The position numbers were made by a program, and so were the translations under genes. Source: Takakia lepidozioides (Eukaryota > Streptophyta > Takakiopsida > Takakiales > Takakiaceae). From it: a stretch of DNA of 60,000 bases. The notes beneath the pieces are model-generated. The model saw only the letters and a program-made list of their open reading frames with translations, was not told the origin of the DNA and did not search any database. The stretch spans positions 47,184,001-47,244,000 of the forward strand of contig CM060733.1 in assembly GCA_030704615.1 (NCBI GenBank), written 5' to 3'. Of the stretch, positions 47,029 through 55,680 are shown one piece after another (the first letter of the stretch is position 1; every line of letters starts with the position of its first letter).

Positions 47029-49319
47029 GAATTCTCTCCTTGGTCCGTGAGTACCTCAGCTGGAGCACCGAATCGGCTAAGCACACAATCCAGGAATGCA
47101 TACGCAGCTCCCTCACTAGCCTTATCAGGCAATGGAACCAATTCAATCCACTTGGAGAAGTGCTCCACCATCACCAACACGTACTTGTTGTGGCGCATGG
47201 TCAGTGGCAACGGCCCTGCGAAGTCAAGACTCCACCTGTAGCCCAACCCCATGATCGGAAGAGGGTGCAATTGTGGAGTAGGGGCGTTGAATGAAGCACG
47301 CACCCTGTCACACACCATGCACCTAGCCACAAAGTGTTGTACCTCTGTGTGCATACCACGCCACCAATACTGCCCCTGCAGTAGACTATGAGTGCGTCGC
47401 ACCCCAAAATGCCCCAACTCCTCATGGGCATGCCGCACTAACCGTGCCCGCTGTGTTGGGTGAGGCACAATCCTCACTCGACCATCCTCCCACACTCGGA
47501 GCAGGTGTGTCCCCTCCCACCTGAACCTCTTGGCTCGTTGTAGGATCCGATCCCTCTCCTTGGCAGTCATAGTGGCTGCTGTGTCTCCACTGCGGAGGTA
47601 GTCCAACACAACTGAATCCTCATGTATATCTTTGGCGCCACCATGCTCATTGCTGGCCTCAGGGTCCTCAGACACTTGATCTACAGTCATCCCTGTTGTA
47701 GGTCCAACCTGGCCTTCCGCTGCCAAGATACACAGAAATGCAGATGCATGCCATCCGGGCACCATCTCCTCGTCCGTCTCACCATGCCACCGAGCTCCAG
47801 TGTCATCCTGTTGGCTCGTGCATGGATTGCGACTCAACCCATCTGCATTTCGATTGACCAAACCCGGTCGATGCACCACCTGAAAGTCATACTCTTGAAG
47901 GATGAGTGCCCACCGTGCAAGCTTCCCCGTAAGCTTGTCTGACTCCATCAACCACTTGAGTGGTTGGTGATCCGTGACAAGGGTGAAGAGATTGCCGTAT
48001 AAATAGCACCTGAAGTGTGCCACGGCCCACACTGCAGCTAAGCATTCTCCCTCATATGAGCTATACTTAGACTCTGCAGCATTGTTCGAGCGGCTAGCAT
48101 AAGCCACTACGAACTCTCTTCCCTCATCATCCACCTGTGTGAGCACCGCTCCAAGCCCCAGCATGCTCCAATCTGTATGCAGCTGAAAAGGACGCCCCCT
48201 GATAGGTCGTCTCAAGATGGGCGCCGAGGTCAACCTCGCCTTGAGCTCTTGAAAAGCTTGTTCTTGCTCATCTTCCCACTGCCACTCCTGGTCCACCTTG
48301 GTCAGCTTGGTTAGAGCCTTTGCAATGGCACTAAATCCCTTAACAAACCGTCTGTAATAGTTTGCTAACCCCATGAAAGCTCGAACTCGGCTCACATCCG
48401 TGGGGCGTGGAACCTGTGCAATGGACTCTACCTTAGTCTGCTGTACCCCCAATCCTCCAGGATATATCATGTGACCCAGATACTCAATCTGGTTGTGGAA
48501 AAACTTGCACTTGCCCGGATGTAACTTCAATCCGTGCGTCCTCAAGCGCTCAAATACCCCCTGAAGGTGTCTCTCATGCTCCTCCACCGTAGCACTAAAG
48601 ATGATGATGTCATCTATGTAGCACCGAGCAAACTCCACCCCTGCTAGAATCCTGTCCATGACTCTTTGAAACTCAGCGGGAGCGTTTTTAAGCCCAAATG
48701 GTAAGAACCGCCACTGGTATAGGCAATCCTTCCCGTGCTCATTGATCCCCCAGAATGCCGTCTTTTGCTTATCCGCCTCCTTGATCGGCAACTGGTGATA
48801 TCCGGATCGTAAATCCAACGTGCTAAAGACCTTGGAATGCCCAATGGCATCAAAGATCTCTTCTGGTGTTGGCATGGCATACATATCGGACTTGGTCTGA
48901 CGATTTACAGGCCGGTAATCACCGCACATACGTCTCTCCGTCCAATTGCCATAGACATCCTTCTTAGCTGGCATCACTGTGGCTGAAGCATACTCTCCAC
49001 CAGAGAGCTCCACCAAACCTGCCTCCCAGAGATCTTGAGTCCTCATCTGAATCAAAGACCTCTCCATGTCACTGTATCTATAGGGTCTCCGAAAGATTGG
49101 CGTGTCAGTGGCCAACTCAATACGGATCTCTTGACCCTTCAGTGCTCCCAAGTCCTTCAAACTGAAGGCAAAGCAATTCCTGTAAGCCCTCAGGAACCGC
49201 CGTATACGTCGTCTCTCTCCTCCGGTGACAATGGGTCCAATATCAGGCTCCCAATTGTCCTCCGTAACTGCAACCTTAAGTCCAGTGGGCTTAGAGGTAG
49301 AGGACGCGTCCCGTGGTTG
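46992..49319 (-). CDS. Gypsy pol: reverse transcriptase, RNase H and N-terminal integrase, read after a TAG
   Basis: The frame is open from the codon after TAG (49322-49320). First comes a linker ('GPIVTGGERRRIRRFLRAYR'), then RT with 'FSTLDLRSGYHQLPI', 'LPFGLKNAPAEFQRVMD' and the catalytic YIDD in 'RCYIDDIIIFS'. RNase H follows ('HTDWSMLGLGAVL', 'VTDHQPLKWLM'), then 'HRPGLVNRNADGLSRNPC' and the integrase: HHCC zinc site ('HAHEELGHFG' to 'CMVC'), catalytic Asp in 'WSLDFAGPLP' and in 'AEVLTDQG'. The frame then shifts and ends; the rest of integrase is in the next frame (47028-46186). No start codon is needed if the TAG is read through from the methyltransferase frame; the first ATG-independent start in-frame would be a TTG at 49160. 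Confidence 0.9.
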   Translation of the reverse strand, partial: QPRDASSTSKPTGLKVAVTEDNWEPDIGPIVTGGERRRIRRFLRAYRNCFAFSLKDLGALKGQEIRIELATDTPIFRRPYRYSDMERSLIQMRTQDLWEAGLVELSGGEYASATVMPAKKDVYGNWTERRMCGDYRPVNRQTKSDMYAMPTPEEIFDAIGHSKVFSTLDLRSGYHQLPIKEADKQKTAFWGINEHGKDCLYQWRFLPFGLKNAPAEFQRVMDRILAGVEFARCYIDDIIIFSATVEEHERHLQGVFERLRTHGLKLHPGKCKFFHNQIEYLGHMIYPGGLGVQQTKVESIAQVPRPTDVSRVRAFMGLANYYRRFVKGFSAIAKALTKLTKVDQEWQWEDEQEQAFQELKARLTSAPILRRPIRGRPFQLHTDWSMLGLGAVLTQVDDEGREFVVAYASRSNNAAESKYSSYEGECLAAVWAVAHFRCYLYGNLFTLVTDHQPLKWLMESDKLTGKLARWALILQEYDFQVVHRPGLVNRNADGLSRNPCTSQQDDTGARWHGETDEEMVPGWHASAFLCILAAEGQVGPTTGMTVDQVSEDPEASNEHGGAKDIHEDSVVLDYLRSGDTAATMTAKERDRILQRAKRFRWEGTHLLRVWEDGRVRIVPHPTQRARLVRHAHEELGHFGVRRTHSLLQGQYWWRGMHTEVQHFVARCMVCDRVRASFNAPTPQLHPLPIMGLGYRWSLDFAGPLPLTMRHNKYVLVMVEHFSKWIELVPLPDKASEGAAYAFLDCVLSRFGAPAEVLTDQGENSWGSFRLCVTRP

Positions 49320-49330
49320 CTATGCTGCAA
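49301..49330 (-). promoter_or_regulatory. Candidate leaky stop: UAG-CAA-CCA between methyltransferase and RT
   Basis: The methyltransferase frame ends GCA GCA TAG CAA CCA CGG and the same frame stays open for about 775 further codons through RT, RNase H and integrase. UAG followed by CAR-YYA is the tobamovirus-type readthrough context. Gypsy and gammaretroviral elements commonly use readthrough or frameshifting to make a minority of Gag-Pol, so this fits; efficiency is unknown. Confidence 0.6.
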
Positions 49331-50831
49331 CCTCTTGAGCAGTACCCCCTTCCTGCTCAGTCAATGACAAGGCCTCATCCTGCCCCATCATCTCATCATT
49401 GAGAACCTCCTCATCCCGAGAAGAATCCCCAACCTCATCCATCACAGCTGCCTTCGCTGCCAACTCCCTCTGAACCTCGAGCACCTCCCACATGTGCCAT
49501 GGATGTCTACACCTCGTGGTCCTCACCGGCTCGCCCCCACTCGCTGCCTGTACCGTCTCGGTAGGCAGAGAGACCATCAAGGGAAGTGCACTCCGCACTC
49601 TACGTTGCTCAGCCATAGCCAAGCTGACAATCCAGGTCAAGCAATTGAGATCCATTGCTTGCCCCAACACCTGACGACGTGATGCCTCAGAAAGGGAAGG
49701 TACCGCCGTGGTCCCAGTGGAAAACCCCATAGCCCGCTCTCGCTCGTCGGCATTAGGCTCCACTAACTGCTGCAACTGAGCATCCCACAGGAGGCCAGGT
49801 CCACCATCCCGAAAAGCATGGGATCCTGGGAAGCTGAGCAGTGTAGGTAATGCTGCTCGTGGTTGACCCACTCTGTTGACCACTGCCAAAGGTGAACGGT
49901 CATCGTGTCTCACACGTTGAGACTGCCTTCCTGTGTCCAAAATGCCATCCACGGTGAGGTGTGCTGGCCGCTGCACCCCATCAAATGCACGCTTGAGCAG
50001 TGCGGGTGGCATCAAGTTAGTCCACCATAGTCGTGGACGATGAGCCCGTGACCCCACTGCAGCTGCATCCAGCAATACTGCTGACCCAAGCCACGACCGG
50101 ACTTGATGCACACTGGCCATCACCCTGGCCCGAGAATCACCCATCAGTGGCACATTCTCCAAGATGTATGCCGGAGATACAGCCTGATGAAGCTGCAAGT
50201 GGCGCAAAATCCGCACCATCTCCCAAAACAGACCCGTCCTCGAGTCTCGCAATCCATTGCCATGCCCGGCTGATGAATGCCCTTGGCAGGGCCAACCTGC
50301 CACTACCAGATCAATGGAGCCAACCCGCTCCAAATCCTGCGCCCCCAGCAACGAAATGTCTGCTGGCAAGGCCTGCTGATATCCACGAACTGCAGACACC
50401 TGCAACAACTCAGGGTGCTGCTGCACCATCTGAGCCACATGGCGCAGTGAGACGCGTCGTGCAGTCTCATCCCTCTCCACATACAGGTAACGCCTTACCC
50501 GCACACCTGCCTGTAGCACAGCAGCCAATCCGGTGCTGATCCCGCCAAACAAGTCCAGAAGGCAAATGCCTTCATCCGGCCGCTGCCACACAAGAGGTGT
50601 GGTGTCCAATGGCGACAACTGAGGTGGCCCTGGTGCAATCACCGCACTCTCCTCCTCTCCTGACGGTACAAAAGCTTCTACCCAAGCTTGTTGCACCCGT
50701 CCATCAGCAGCTTGCTGCAAATCCTTGCTCGTACCCCACAACGGAGTGTGAGCAACCATGGCAGGCAACTTCCGCCGTACCATGCATGTCATCCTGCTCT
50801 GCTGGAGGTGGCACATCCTCTGCATGGGCAT
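49320..50831 (-). CDS. C5 cytosine-DNA methyltransferase encoded inside the Gypsy element
   Basis: The 503-aa frame contains the ordered motifs of DNA (cytosine-5) methyltransferases: motif I 'LLDLFGGISTGLAAV' (AdoMet binding), 'YLYVERDETARRVSLRH' (II), 'IDLVVAGWPCQGHSSAG' (IV, with the catalytic Cys in PCQ), 'AYILENVPL' (VI, ENV), 'RAHRPRLWWTNL' (VIII, with the RxR) and a C-terminal 'RERAMGF...GQAMDLNCLTWIV' (IX-X). The reaction would be AdoMet-dependent transfer of a methyl group to C5 of cytosine. All catalytic positions I can check are present, so it may be active. It lies between protease and RT and overlaps the end of the protease frame by 128 bases (+1 relative). The first about 95 residues before motif I have no recognised domain. 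Family placement (DNMT3/DRM-like or bacterial-like) needs a tree. Confidence 0.88.
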   Translation of the reverse strand: MPMQRMCHLQQSRMTCMVRRKLPAMVAHTPLWGTSKDLQQAADGRVQQAWVEAFVPSGEEESAVIAPGPPQLSPLDTTPLVWQRPDEGICLLDLFGGISTGLAAVLQAGVRVRRYLYVERDETARRVSLRHVAQMVQQHPELLQVSAVRGYQQALPADISLLGAQDLERVGSIDLVVAGWPCQGHSSAGHGNGLRDSRTGLFWEMVRILRHLQLHQAVSPAYILENVPLMGDSRARVMASVHQVRSWLGSAVLLDAAAVGSRAHRPRLWWTNLMPPALLKRAFDGVQRPAHLTVDGILDTGRQSQRVRHDDRSPLAVVNRVGQPRAALPTLLSFPGSHAFRDGGPGLLWDAQLQQLVEPNADERERAMGFSTGTTAVPSLSEASRRQVLGQAMDLNCLTWIVSLAMAEQRRVRSALPLMVSLPTETVQAASGGEPVRTTRCRHPWHMWEVLEVQRELAAKAAVMDEVGDSSRDEEVLNDEMMGQDEALSLTEQEGGTAQEVAA

Positions 50832-51654
50832 TGCCTTCCAGCAACTCTCCAGGCCAACTAACTGCAGCTGTGAAGGCGGCTAGTGTTGGCATCTTGCCCC
50901 GCTGAGCAGCTGCAATACCCCCAATGAATGTCACAGGGAGCTGTGCACGGCGACCATCCCCTGACTGCCATCCAGGCCTGTAGGATGCTGACTCCTCCCA
51001 GAAATCCAGGGTGAAGCCCATGGGGTATAACACTGCCCCACCAACGAGGACATCGTAAGAGACCGCGTCTGTCACAATGGCCTTGGCTCGCATCACTGAG
51101 CCATCTACAGGATGATCCGGCTGCAGTCTAATAGCCAACTGATGCCGTGTCATGCCGCGAGCCTGCTCTGATCCTCCCAGAGATGTCTGTATCTGGAAAG
51201 GACAAGGCTCCATATCCGCCTCCATGAGGCCCAAACCTGCAATAGCAGCTCTGCCCAACATCAGTGGCTGAGCTCCTGAGTCCAACAAGACCCGCAGTGG
51301 CCGGTACTTCTTGCCTGCCGGTCCACTCAAAGTGAAAATGCCTCCCTGGTTGTCTAACAAGACAACTCCAGGTGTCACCATGGCGCGCTCAATGGCTGGC
51401 CTAGCTGGCAGCTCCGTCAATCTGGCAGCTGCAGCTTGCCAGGGCGCTGCCGTGGCAGTCTTGACCCTCAAATCCGAGGATCCCTCTGCCACTACACCTT
51501 CCACTAACTCCGCAGAAGATGAAGTGACCTCTCCACTCTCGCAGAGTGTTGCTGCTAGTCTGAACACTGCAGCTGGTCTCACTCCCGGCGTCGCAATCAT
51601 GGTTGCCGAGAACAATGGGGCTTGACACACAGAGGTGGCTGCTCCCAATAACAC
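50704..51654 (-). CDS. Gypsy retropepsin-like aspartic protease
   Basis: The frame holds 'YRPLRVLLDSGAQPLMLG', where DSGA is the active-site Asp-Ser/Thr-Gly of retroviral-type proteases, about 130 residues in, followed by 'VSYDVLVGGAVLYPMGFTLD' resembling the flap and second strand region. It would cut the Gag-Pol precursor. It is in a different frame from both the upstream nucleocapsid (overlap 51597-51654) and the downstream methyltransferase (overlap 50704-50831), which share a frame with each other. Confidence 0.8.
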   Translation of the reverse strand: MLLGAATSVCQAPLFSATMIATPGVRPAAVFRLAATLCESGEVTSSSAELVEGVVAEGSSDLRVKTATAAPWQAAAARLTELPARPAIERAMVTPGVVLLDNQGGIFTLSGPAGKKYRPLRVLLDSGAQPLMLGRAAIAGLGLMEADMEPCPFQIQTSLGGSEQARGMTRHQLAIRLQPDHPVDGSVMRAKAIVTDAVSYDVLVGGAVLYPMGFTLDFWEESASYRPGWQSGDGRRAQLPVTFIGGIAAAQRGKMPTLAAFTAAVSWPGELLEGNAHAEDVPPPAEQDDMHGTAEVACHGCSHSVVGYEQGFAASC

Positions 51655-52607
51655 ACCGGCTGCACTAGCTTGGTAGCAGGTGTCAGTGCTGCACGGGTAG
51701 CTCTTCCCAATGGCATAGTAACCTCCGCCTCGGTAACAGTCGGGCGAGAACTAGGTGCCATGGATGGCGTTGACACTGTCTCCGCCAAGGTGAATGACTG
51801 AGGCAGCCTCGCCTGACGGCTTGCCTCCCCACGTTGTGGATCCAACTCCACCTCTGCACCTCGTGGCTCAGGAACTCGTGCTGCTCCTCGAGTCACGGCT
51901 GCAGCAGACTCCACTTGCTCTAGTGGTAGTGCTGCTCCGCACATGAATCCCATGCCTCCCATATCTCCTCCCTCAGGAGCAGGAGGTGGACCATCCCGCC
52001 TGGGAGCCAGTACCGCCTGAGCTATAGCCATGGCAGCGAGCCTCTGCTCTAGCTGCTGAAGCCGATTGGCCATGCCTTGGTCAACACCCTGACCTCCGCG
52101 TCCTTGGCCATGTGGAGCTTGCCCTTGGCCTGCACCTCGTGCCCGACCACCTCGTCCTCTTTGGGCTGGTCCACCTCGCCCCCGGCCACCATTGTTCCCT
52201 TGGAACTGGCCTGGGCGCAACTCAGGATGCAAGTCATAACACTGGGCATCTCCATGCCCATACTTGCCACAATGCCCACACTGCAACTGTGCAGGCTGTG
52301 CTTGTGCCGGCCTTCTGCCACTCTCTGGGCAATCTCTCTTGACATGGGGTCCTCCACATGTCCAACATATCACCCCTGGTTGCTGTTGGCCTGCAAAAGA
52401 TGCCACGGGCCTTTGCACCTGAGGCCCCCTGTAAGCTCCATGGAACTTGGGCTGGGCAACCTTGCCCCCTGACCACGCTGTTGGGCAGTCCCTTGTGCTT
52501 GTGGGCTGACAGCTGTGCCCCGTACAGGCATGTCCTTGCCAAATCCAATTGTAACAACTCGTCCTCCACCATGTTGAGCTCAATCCGCTCAGCCAGCAGA
52601 AACACAT
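51597..52607 (-). CDS. Gypsy nucleocapsid region with two CCHC zinc knuckles
   Basis: Zinc knuckles are 'CWTCGGPHVKRDC' (CX2CX3HX4C, one residue shorter than usual) and 'CGHCGKYGHGDAQC' (CX2CX4HX4C), followed by an RGG-rich stretch ('GRGRGGPAQRGRGGRARGAG') that would bind nucleic acid. This frame is +1 to the capsid frame; the capsid reading becomes implausible near 52550-52480, so the break lies about there, close to a run of G's. The first part of the listed frame (52607 to about 52490) is not real protein. Gag packages the element's RNA. Confidence 0.75.
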   Translation of the reverse strand: MCFCWLSGLSSTWWRTSCYNWIWQGHACTGHSCQPTSTRDCPTAWSGGKVAQPKFHGAYRGPQVQRPVASFAGQQQPGVICWTCGGPHVKRDCPESGRRPAQAQPAQLQCGHCGKYGHGDAQCYDLHPELRPGQFQGNNGGRGRGGPAQRGRGGRARGAGQGQAPHGQGRGGQGVDQGMANRLQQLEQRLAAMAIAQAVLAPRRDGPPPAPEGGDMGGMGFMCGAALPLEQVESAAAVTRGAARVPEPRGAEVELDPQRGEASRQARLPQSFTLAETVSTPSMAPSSRPTVTEAEVTMPLGRATRAALTPATKLVQPVCYWEQPPLCVKPHCSRQP

Positions 52608-53520
52608 CTGCTAATGTGGGTTGGGCTGCTTGTAACAGGGTTGCATCTCGCACCCTTCTCTTGAGCTCCTTGTCCAGAATTCCATACCAAAACTGGATTG
52701 CCTGAGCTTCAGTAACCCCTTGGGTCACACTTATCAAGCGCCTCATACGAGTGTACGCCTCTCGCAGGCTCTCACTGGGTTTGCGCTGGAAGTCTTGCAA
52801 ACTTCGCAGCTTCTCTGTCCGTACACCTTGGTAGTTCCTCCGCAACTCCTGGAAGAACTCCACCACCGGGTTGAATCTAGGCACATGTGTTGTAGCTGTG
52901 GCAGGAGGAGTAGTAGCACCTTCTGAACTGGTACCACCTGCAGAAGTACCAGCACTACCTGCTCCACTACTAGTGCTGGCAGTGGGAGCTATTGGTACTG
53001 ATGCAGCTACTGGTCGCGTCATGCCTCGAGTAATGGAGATGTAGTCAGGTGACCAATACATCCTCCACTCCTCAATCTCTGCTTCATGTCCTCGCCTGAA
53101 CTCGTGGTAATCGTCCATAGGCGGGCCTTCCAAATGCTGGAACAGTCCCTTCCACGCCATGAATGGGGTGAATAGATGTGGATTGCGCATCTGCTGCAAA
53201 TCACACCAGCTGTCGAACTCCTGGATAAAGTCATCCAACTCGATTGTGCCCACAGCTCCAGAGTACCTACGAGGCCCCTTGGTAGCTCCATACATCTCCT
53301 CCATGTCGTCCCACAACAATGGCGAATGAAAGTGCACACCTGTTGATGAAGCCTCCGAGCCTGTGTCTGACTCTACAGTAATTGAGGGTGGCGGTGAAGG
53401 TGGTCTGAACCGAATACCTCGTCTTGTGAACCCACTCTCACTGTTACTGCCTGTAGCCGTACTCCCCTCAAAACCCTTGGGTAACTCCGTAATGACACTC
53501 ACAATGTGCACCTCCTCCAC
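52234..53520 (-). CDS. Gypsy Gag capsid-like protein
   Basis: From 53520 the frame reads a Ser/Pro/Glu-rich N-terminus, then the retrotransposon Gag region: 'ELDDFIQEFDSWCDLQQM', 'FTPFMAWKGLFQHLEG', a Thr/Ser/Gly-rich linker, and 'FFQELRRNYQGVRTEKLRSL', 'RKPSESLREAYTRMRRLI', 'FWYGILDKELKRRV'. These match plant Gypsy Gag capsid helices. The part after about 52500 is read in the wrong frame; the true protein continues into the zinc-knuckle frame. It would assemble the virus-like particle. Confidence 0.8.
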   Translation of the reverse strand: MEEVHIVSVITELPKGFEGSTATGSNSESGFTRRGIRFRPPSPPPSITVESDTGSEASSTGVHFHSPLLWDDMEEMYGATKGPRRYSGAVGTIELDDFIQEFDSWCDLQQMRNPHLFTPFMAWKGLFQHLEGPPMDDYHEFRRGHEAEIEEWRMYWSPDYISITRGMTRPVAASVPIAPTASTSSGAGSAGTSAGGTSSEGATTPPATATTHVPRFNPVVEFFQELRRNYQGVRTEKLRSLQDFQRKPSESLREAYTRMRRLISVTQGVTEAQAIQFWYGILDKELKRRVRDATLLQAAQPTLADVFLLAERIELNMVEDELLQLDLARTCLYGAQLSAHKHKGLPNSVVRGQGCPAQVPWSLQGASGAKARGIFCRPTATRGDMLDMWRTPCQERLPREWQKAGTSTACTVAVWALWQVWAWRCPVL

Positions 53521-54039
53521 GTGACACTATAAGGCTCTAGTACTAATCTAATAGTGACACGGGTGGGCACCTGTTGCAGTCTAAGGGTCATATCCCAGTG
53601 GCTCAGGGCACCTGCACCTGCATCCACCGCAAGAACTCCTATGGTTGGCTGGTCATCAACCCAGCCTCACCATAGAAGAAACACTGGTGGTCTTGCTGGT
53701 CATCACTCCAGCCTCACCACCGACAGCATACTCTAGGATTGACCGGTGATCAAATCCGGCCTAATCCCTATGAAAGCAAGCGCCCACACAAAACCAACAT
53801 GGCGCACAATCAAGCATGCAGGTGTTGGGGGGGATCCAAACACAAGAAATCAAAACATCAACACCCCCACACCAAAATCCAGCTGCAATGCTGATCCTGC
53901 AGAATATCCCAGCCCAAAACCCCGGACTGACTGGCCTCCACCAAGAGAGGCTTTGGCAACTACAAGTACAAGGTAATGAAAATAGTACAGAGATGGAGGG
54001 GAAGAATAGAAGCCCGCCCAAGCAAGATCTAATCCTGAT
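53521..54039 (-). other. Spacer between the extra ORF and gag
   Basis: No open frame is supported. A 23-bp phrase (TGGTCATCA..CCAGCCTCACCA) occurs twice, near 53648 and 53698. Confidence 0.4.
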
Positions 54040-54789
54040 CTATGCTATCAACTTCCAGACTTCTCTCAAAGTACCTCGCTCTGCTTGATGGTAAGGTGTA
54101 GGAGGTATATCTATGTCCAGAAACCTGCCACTAACCTTGTCCCAAGCTACAGTAGCTCGCTCTAACCAACCCTCCTCCTCTTTCTGCCAGGTAGAGACAA
54201 AGCAACACTCTGCTATCTCCCGCTCACTGAACACTAAAGAAAACAAAGGTAGGGTCTGATAGTCTCTCAACTCGAAAGCTTTGAGACGGTTGCGGGTGTC
54301 TTCATTGCGAATGACTGCATCGCCTTCAAACAGAACAAACTTGTCCTCGCTAATGAACCCCCGCTCGTGGTTGCCTTGTGCAGCGCGTGTCCGACTGCAA
54401 CACTGTCTAATTGCACAAACTTGTGCAGCTCCTGCTCCTCTGCTCCAGTACACCACGGCCTTGTGGCTGAACACCTTGGTCCCCGGTGCTGTCTTTGGCT
54501 GTGTTCCAAGCCTAGCTTTCACCCACTTTGGTATTTCACCTACAGCTGCAGAACTGCTGGCTCCAACAGAGTTCTGACTGTCCAAGGCGATATTGAGGCC
54601 CTCAATGCCAACTACAGCAGTCTGTTGTCTACTGCTAATGCCTGACTCCCAGTATGCAATCAACTCGTCCAACTGTTCTCCACTCAAATCAGTCTGAGTT
54701 CCTTGGGAAACATAGATCCTGTCCCCTTGTGTGCACAGGCTAAGAGAAGAGACCTGCCCTTCAATTACATCCTCATTTCCCCCAGCCAT
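54040..54789 (-). CDS. Unknown additional ORF upstream of gag in the Gypsy element, 249 aa
   Basis: The frame is open from 54876; the first in-frame ATG is at 54789 ('MAGGNEDVIEGQVSSLSLCT'). I do not recognise a family. Visible features: an acidic N-terminus, 'DLSGEQLDELIAYWESGI', a basic middle ('PKWVKARLGTQPKTAPGTKV'), a cluster 'VCAIRQCCSRTR', and a C-terminal part with 'FVLFEGDAVIRNEDTRNRLK' and 'CCFVSTWQKEEEGWLERATV' that looks like folded protein. Same strand as gag, 519 bp upstream of it. Most Gypsy elements have no ORF here, so it is an accessory gene or captured host sequence. Confidence 0.55.
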   Translation of the reverse strand: MAGGNEDVIEGQVSSLSLCTQGDRIYVSQGTQTDLSGEQLDELIAYWESGISSRQQTAVVGIEGLNIALDSQNSVGASSSAAVGEIPKWVKARLGTQPKTAPGTKVFSHKAVVYWSRGAGAAQVCAIRQCCSRTRAAQGNHERGFISEDKFVLFEGDAVIRNEDTRNRLKAFELRDYQTLPLFSLVFSEREIAECCFVSTWQKEEEGWLERATVAWDKVSGRFLDIDIPPTPYHQAERGTLREVWKLIA

Positions 54790-55399
54790 ACAGGGAGTAC
54801 ATCCACAGGTTTGTCTCTCATATAGGCCAGCACAGGTTCTAGAAACAGGATTGTGGATATTTCGTGGCACACTCACACTCTAAAAATTCCATAGATTTTT
54901 AGCAGAGTCCCAAAACAGAAACCAGGTTTAGATAGGTAGATTTCCCCTTTCTGTAGGTCCCTGTGCAAATTTGAGGTCAAACAGCCTTTGTATGACCAAG
55001 TTATGGCAAAAACAGGCTCTGTATAATTTAAATTGGATCAAAGCAAAGCTCCAAATGTATTTCAATAAATACAAGTATTTTTGGCGTACCCTACATGTTT
55101 CATGCGAATACCCGTAATTCCGAGGACGGATCTCTACATATGCAGGAGCTTTAAAACTGGGAGTCGGGGATTTGCTACTGGTCGGTGTAGGAAAGAAAAC
55201 TTCGCAGTCTGGTGCCAAGCGTCACGAATACCACTCCAAACAGCGATGGCCTAATGCCCAAGATCCTGTCTTAACTGCGTGATTTGTTCAATCAATGGAG
55301 CCCCTTCAAGCAACTGCTTCGGTCGTTTGTACTGATCATGTCTTCTTAGCTAGCCCCCCACCCTGCCCCCTCCCTCTCACATTGTGTCAGATGAACACC
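54790..55399. other. Gypsy 5' internal region without recognised coding
   Basis: Non-coding by inspection; AT-richer than the coding body. Confidence 0.35.
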
Positions 55400-55680
55400 T
55401 TAGCACGGAAGAGGCCATCGAGCAGAATTGACATCACGGTGGACATAGTGGGCCTTGGTGTAATCGTGGATGTACTCCAGCCCCCTCGCTACATCCAAGG
55501 CTATCTGCACTCTGCCTGACCACGGTAATGGCCGATGCCCATTTGCAGCAGCGTTATGAAGACGATCGGTGAGAGCTCCCTTCTCAACCAACTCGTAAAC
55601 CAGGAACAGACTAGTCTCACCTGCCGAATATCCGATCAACTCCGCCTTCGGTGGAACAACCCAACTCACAAAGAATTCAG
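55400..55680 (-). pseudogene. Captured fragment of a LysM receptor-like kinase (CERK1/LYK type)
   Basis: The minus strand encodes kinase subdomains V-VIb: '[20 protein letters not shown]', '[20 protein letters not shown]' and 'HYVHRDVN'. The combination 'SLFLVYE', '[22 protein letters not shown]' and 'HRDV' is characteristic of plant LysM receptor kinases, which sense chitin and Nod factors. After HRDV the reading shifts frame; a frame later '[10 protein letters not shown]' is visible, so codons were lost in the catalytic loop. No ATP-binding lobe or activation segment follows. The fragment lies between the LTRs of the Gypsy element, 5' to its genes, and cannot be functional. Confidence 0.7.

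Noticed and set aside
46085-53300. Plus-strand open frames of 60-170 codons opposite gag-pol and the methyltransferase
   Set aside because: They are shadows of the minus-strand coding regions in GC-rich DNA and show no domain of their own.
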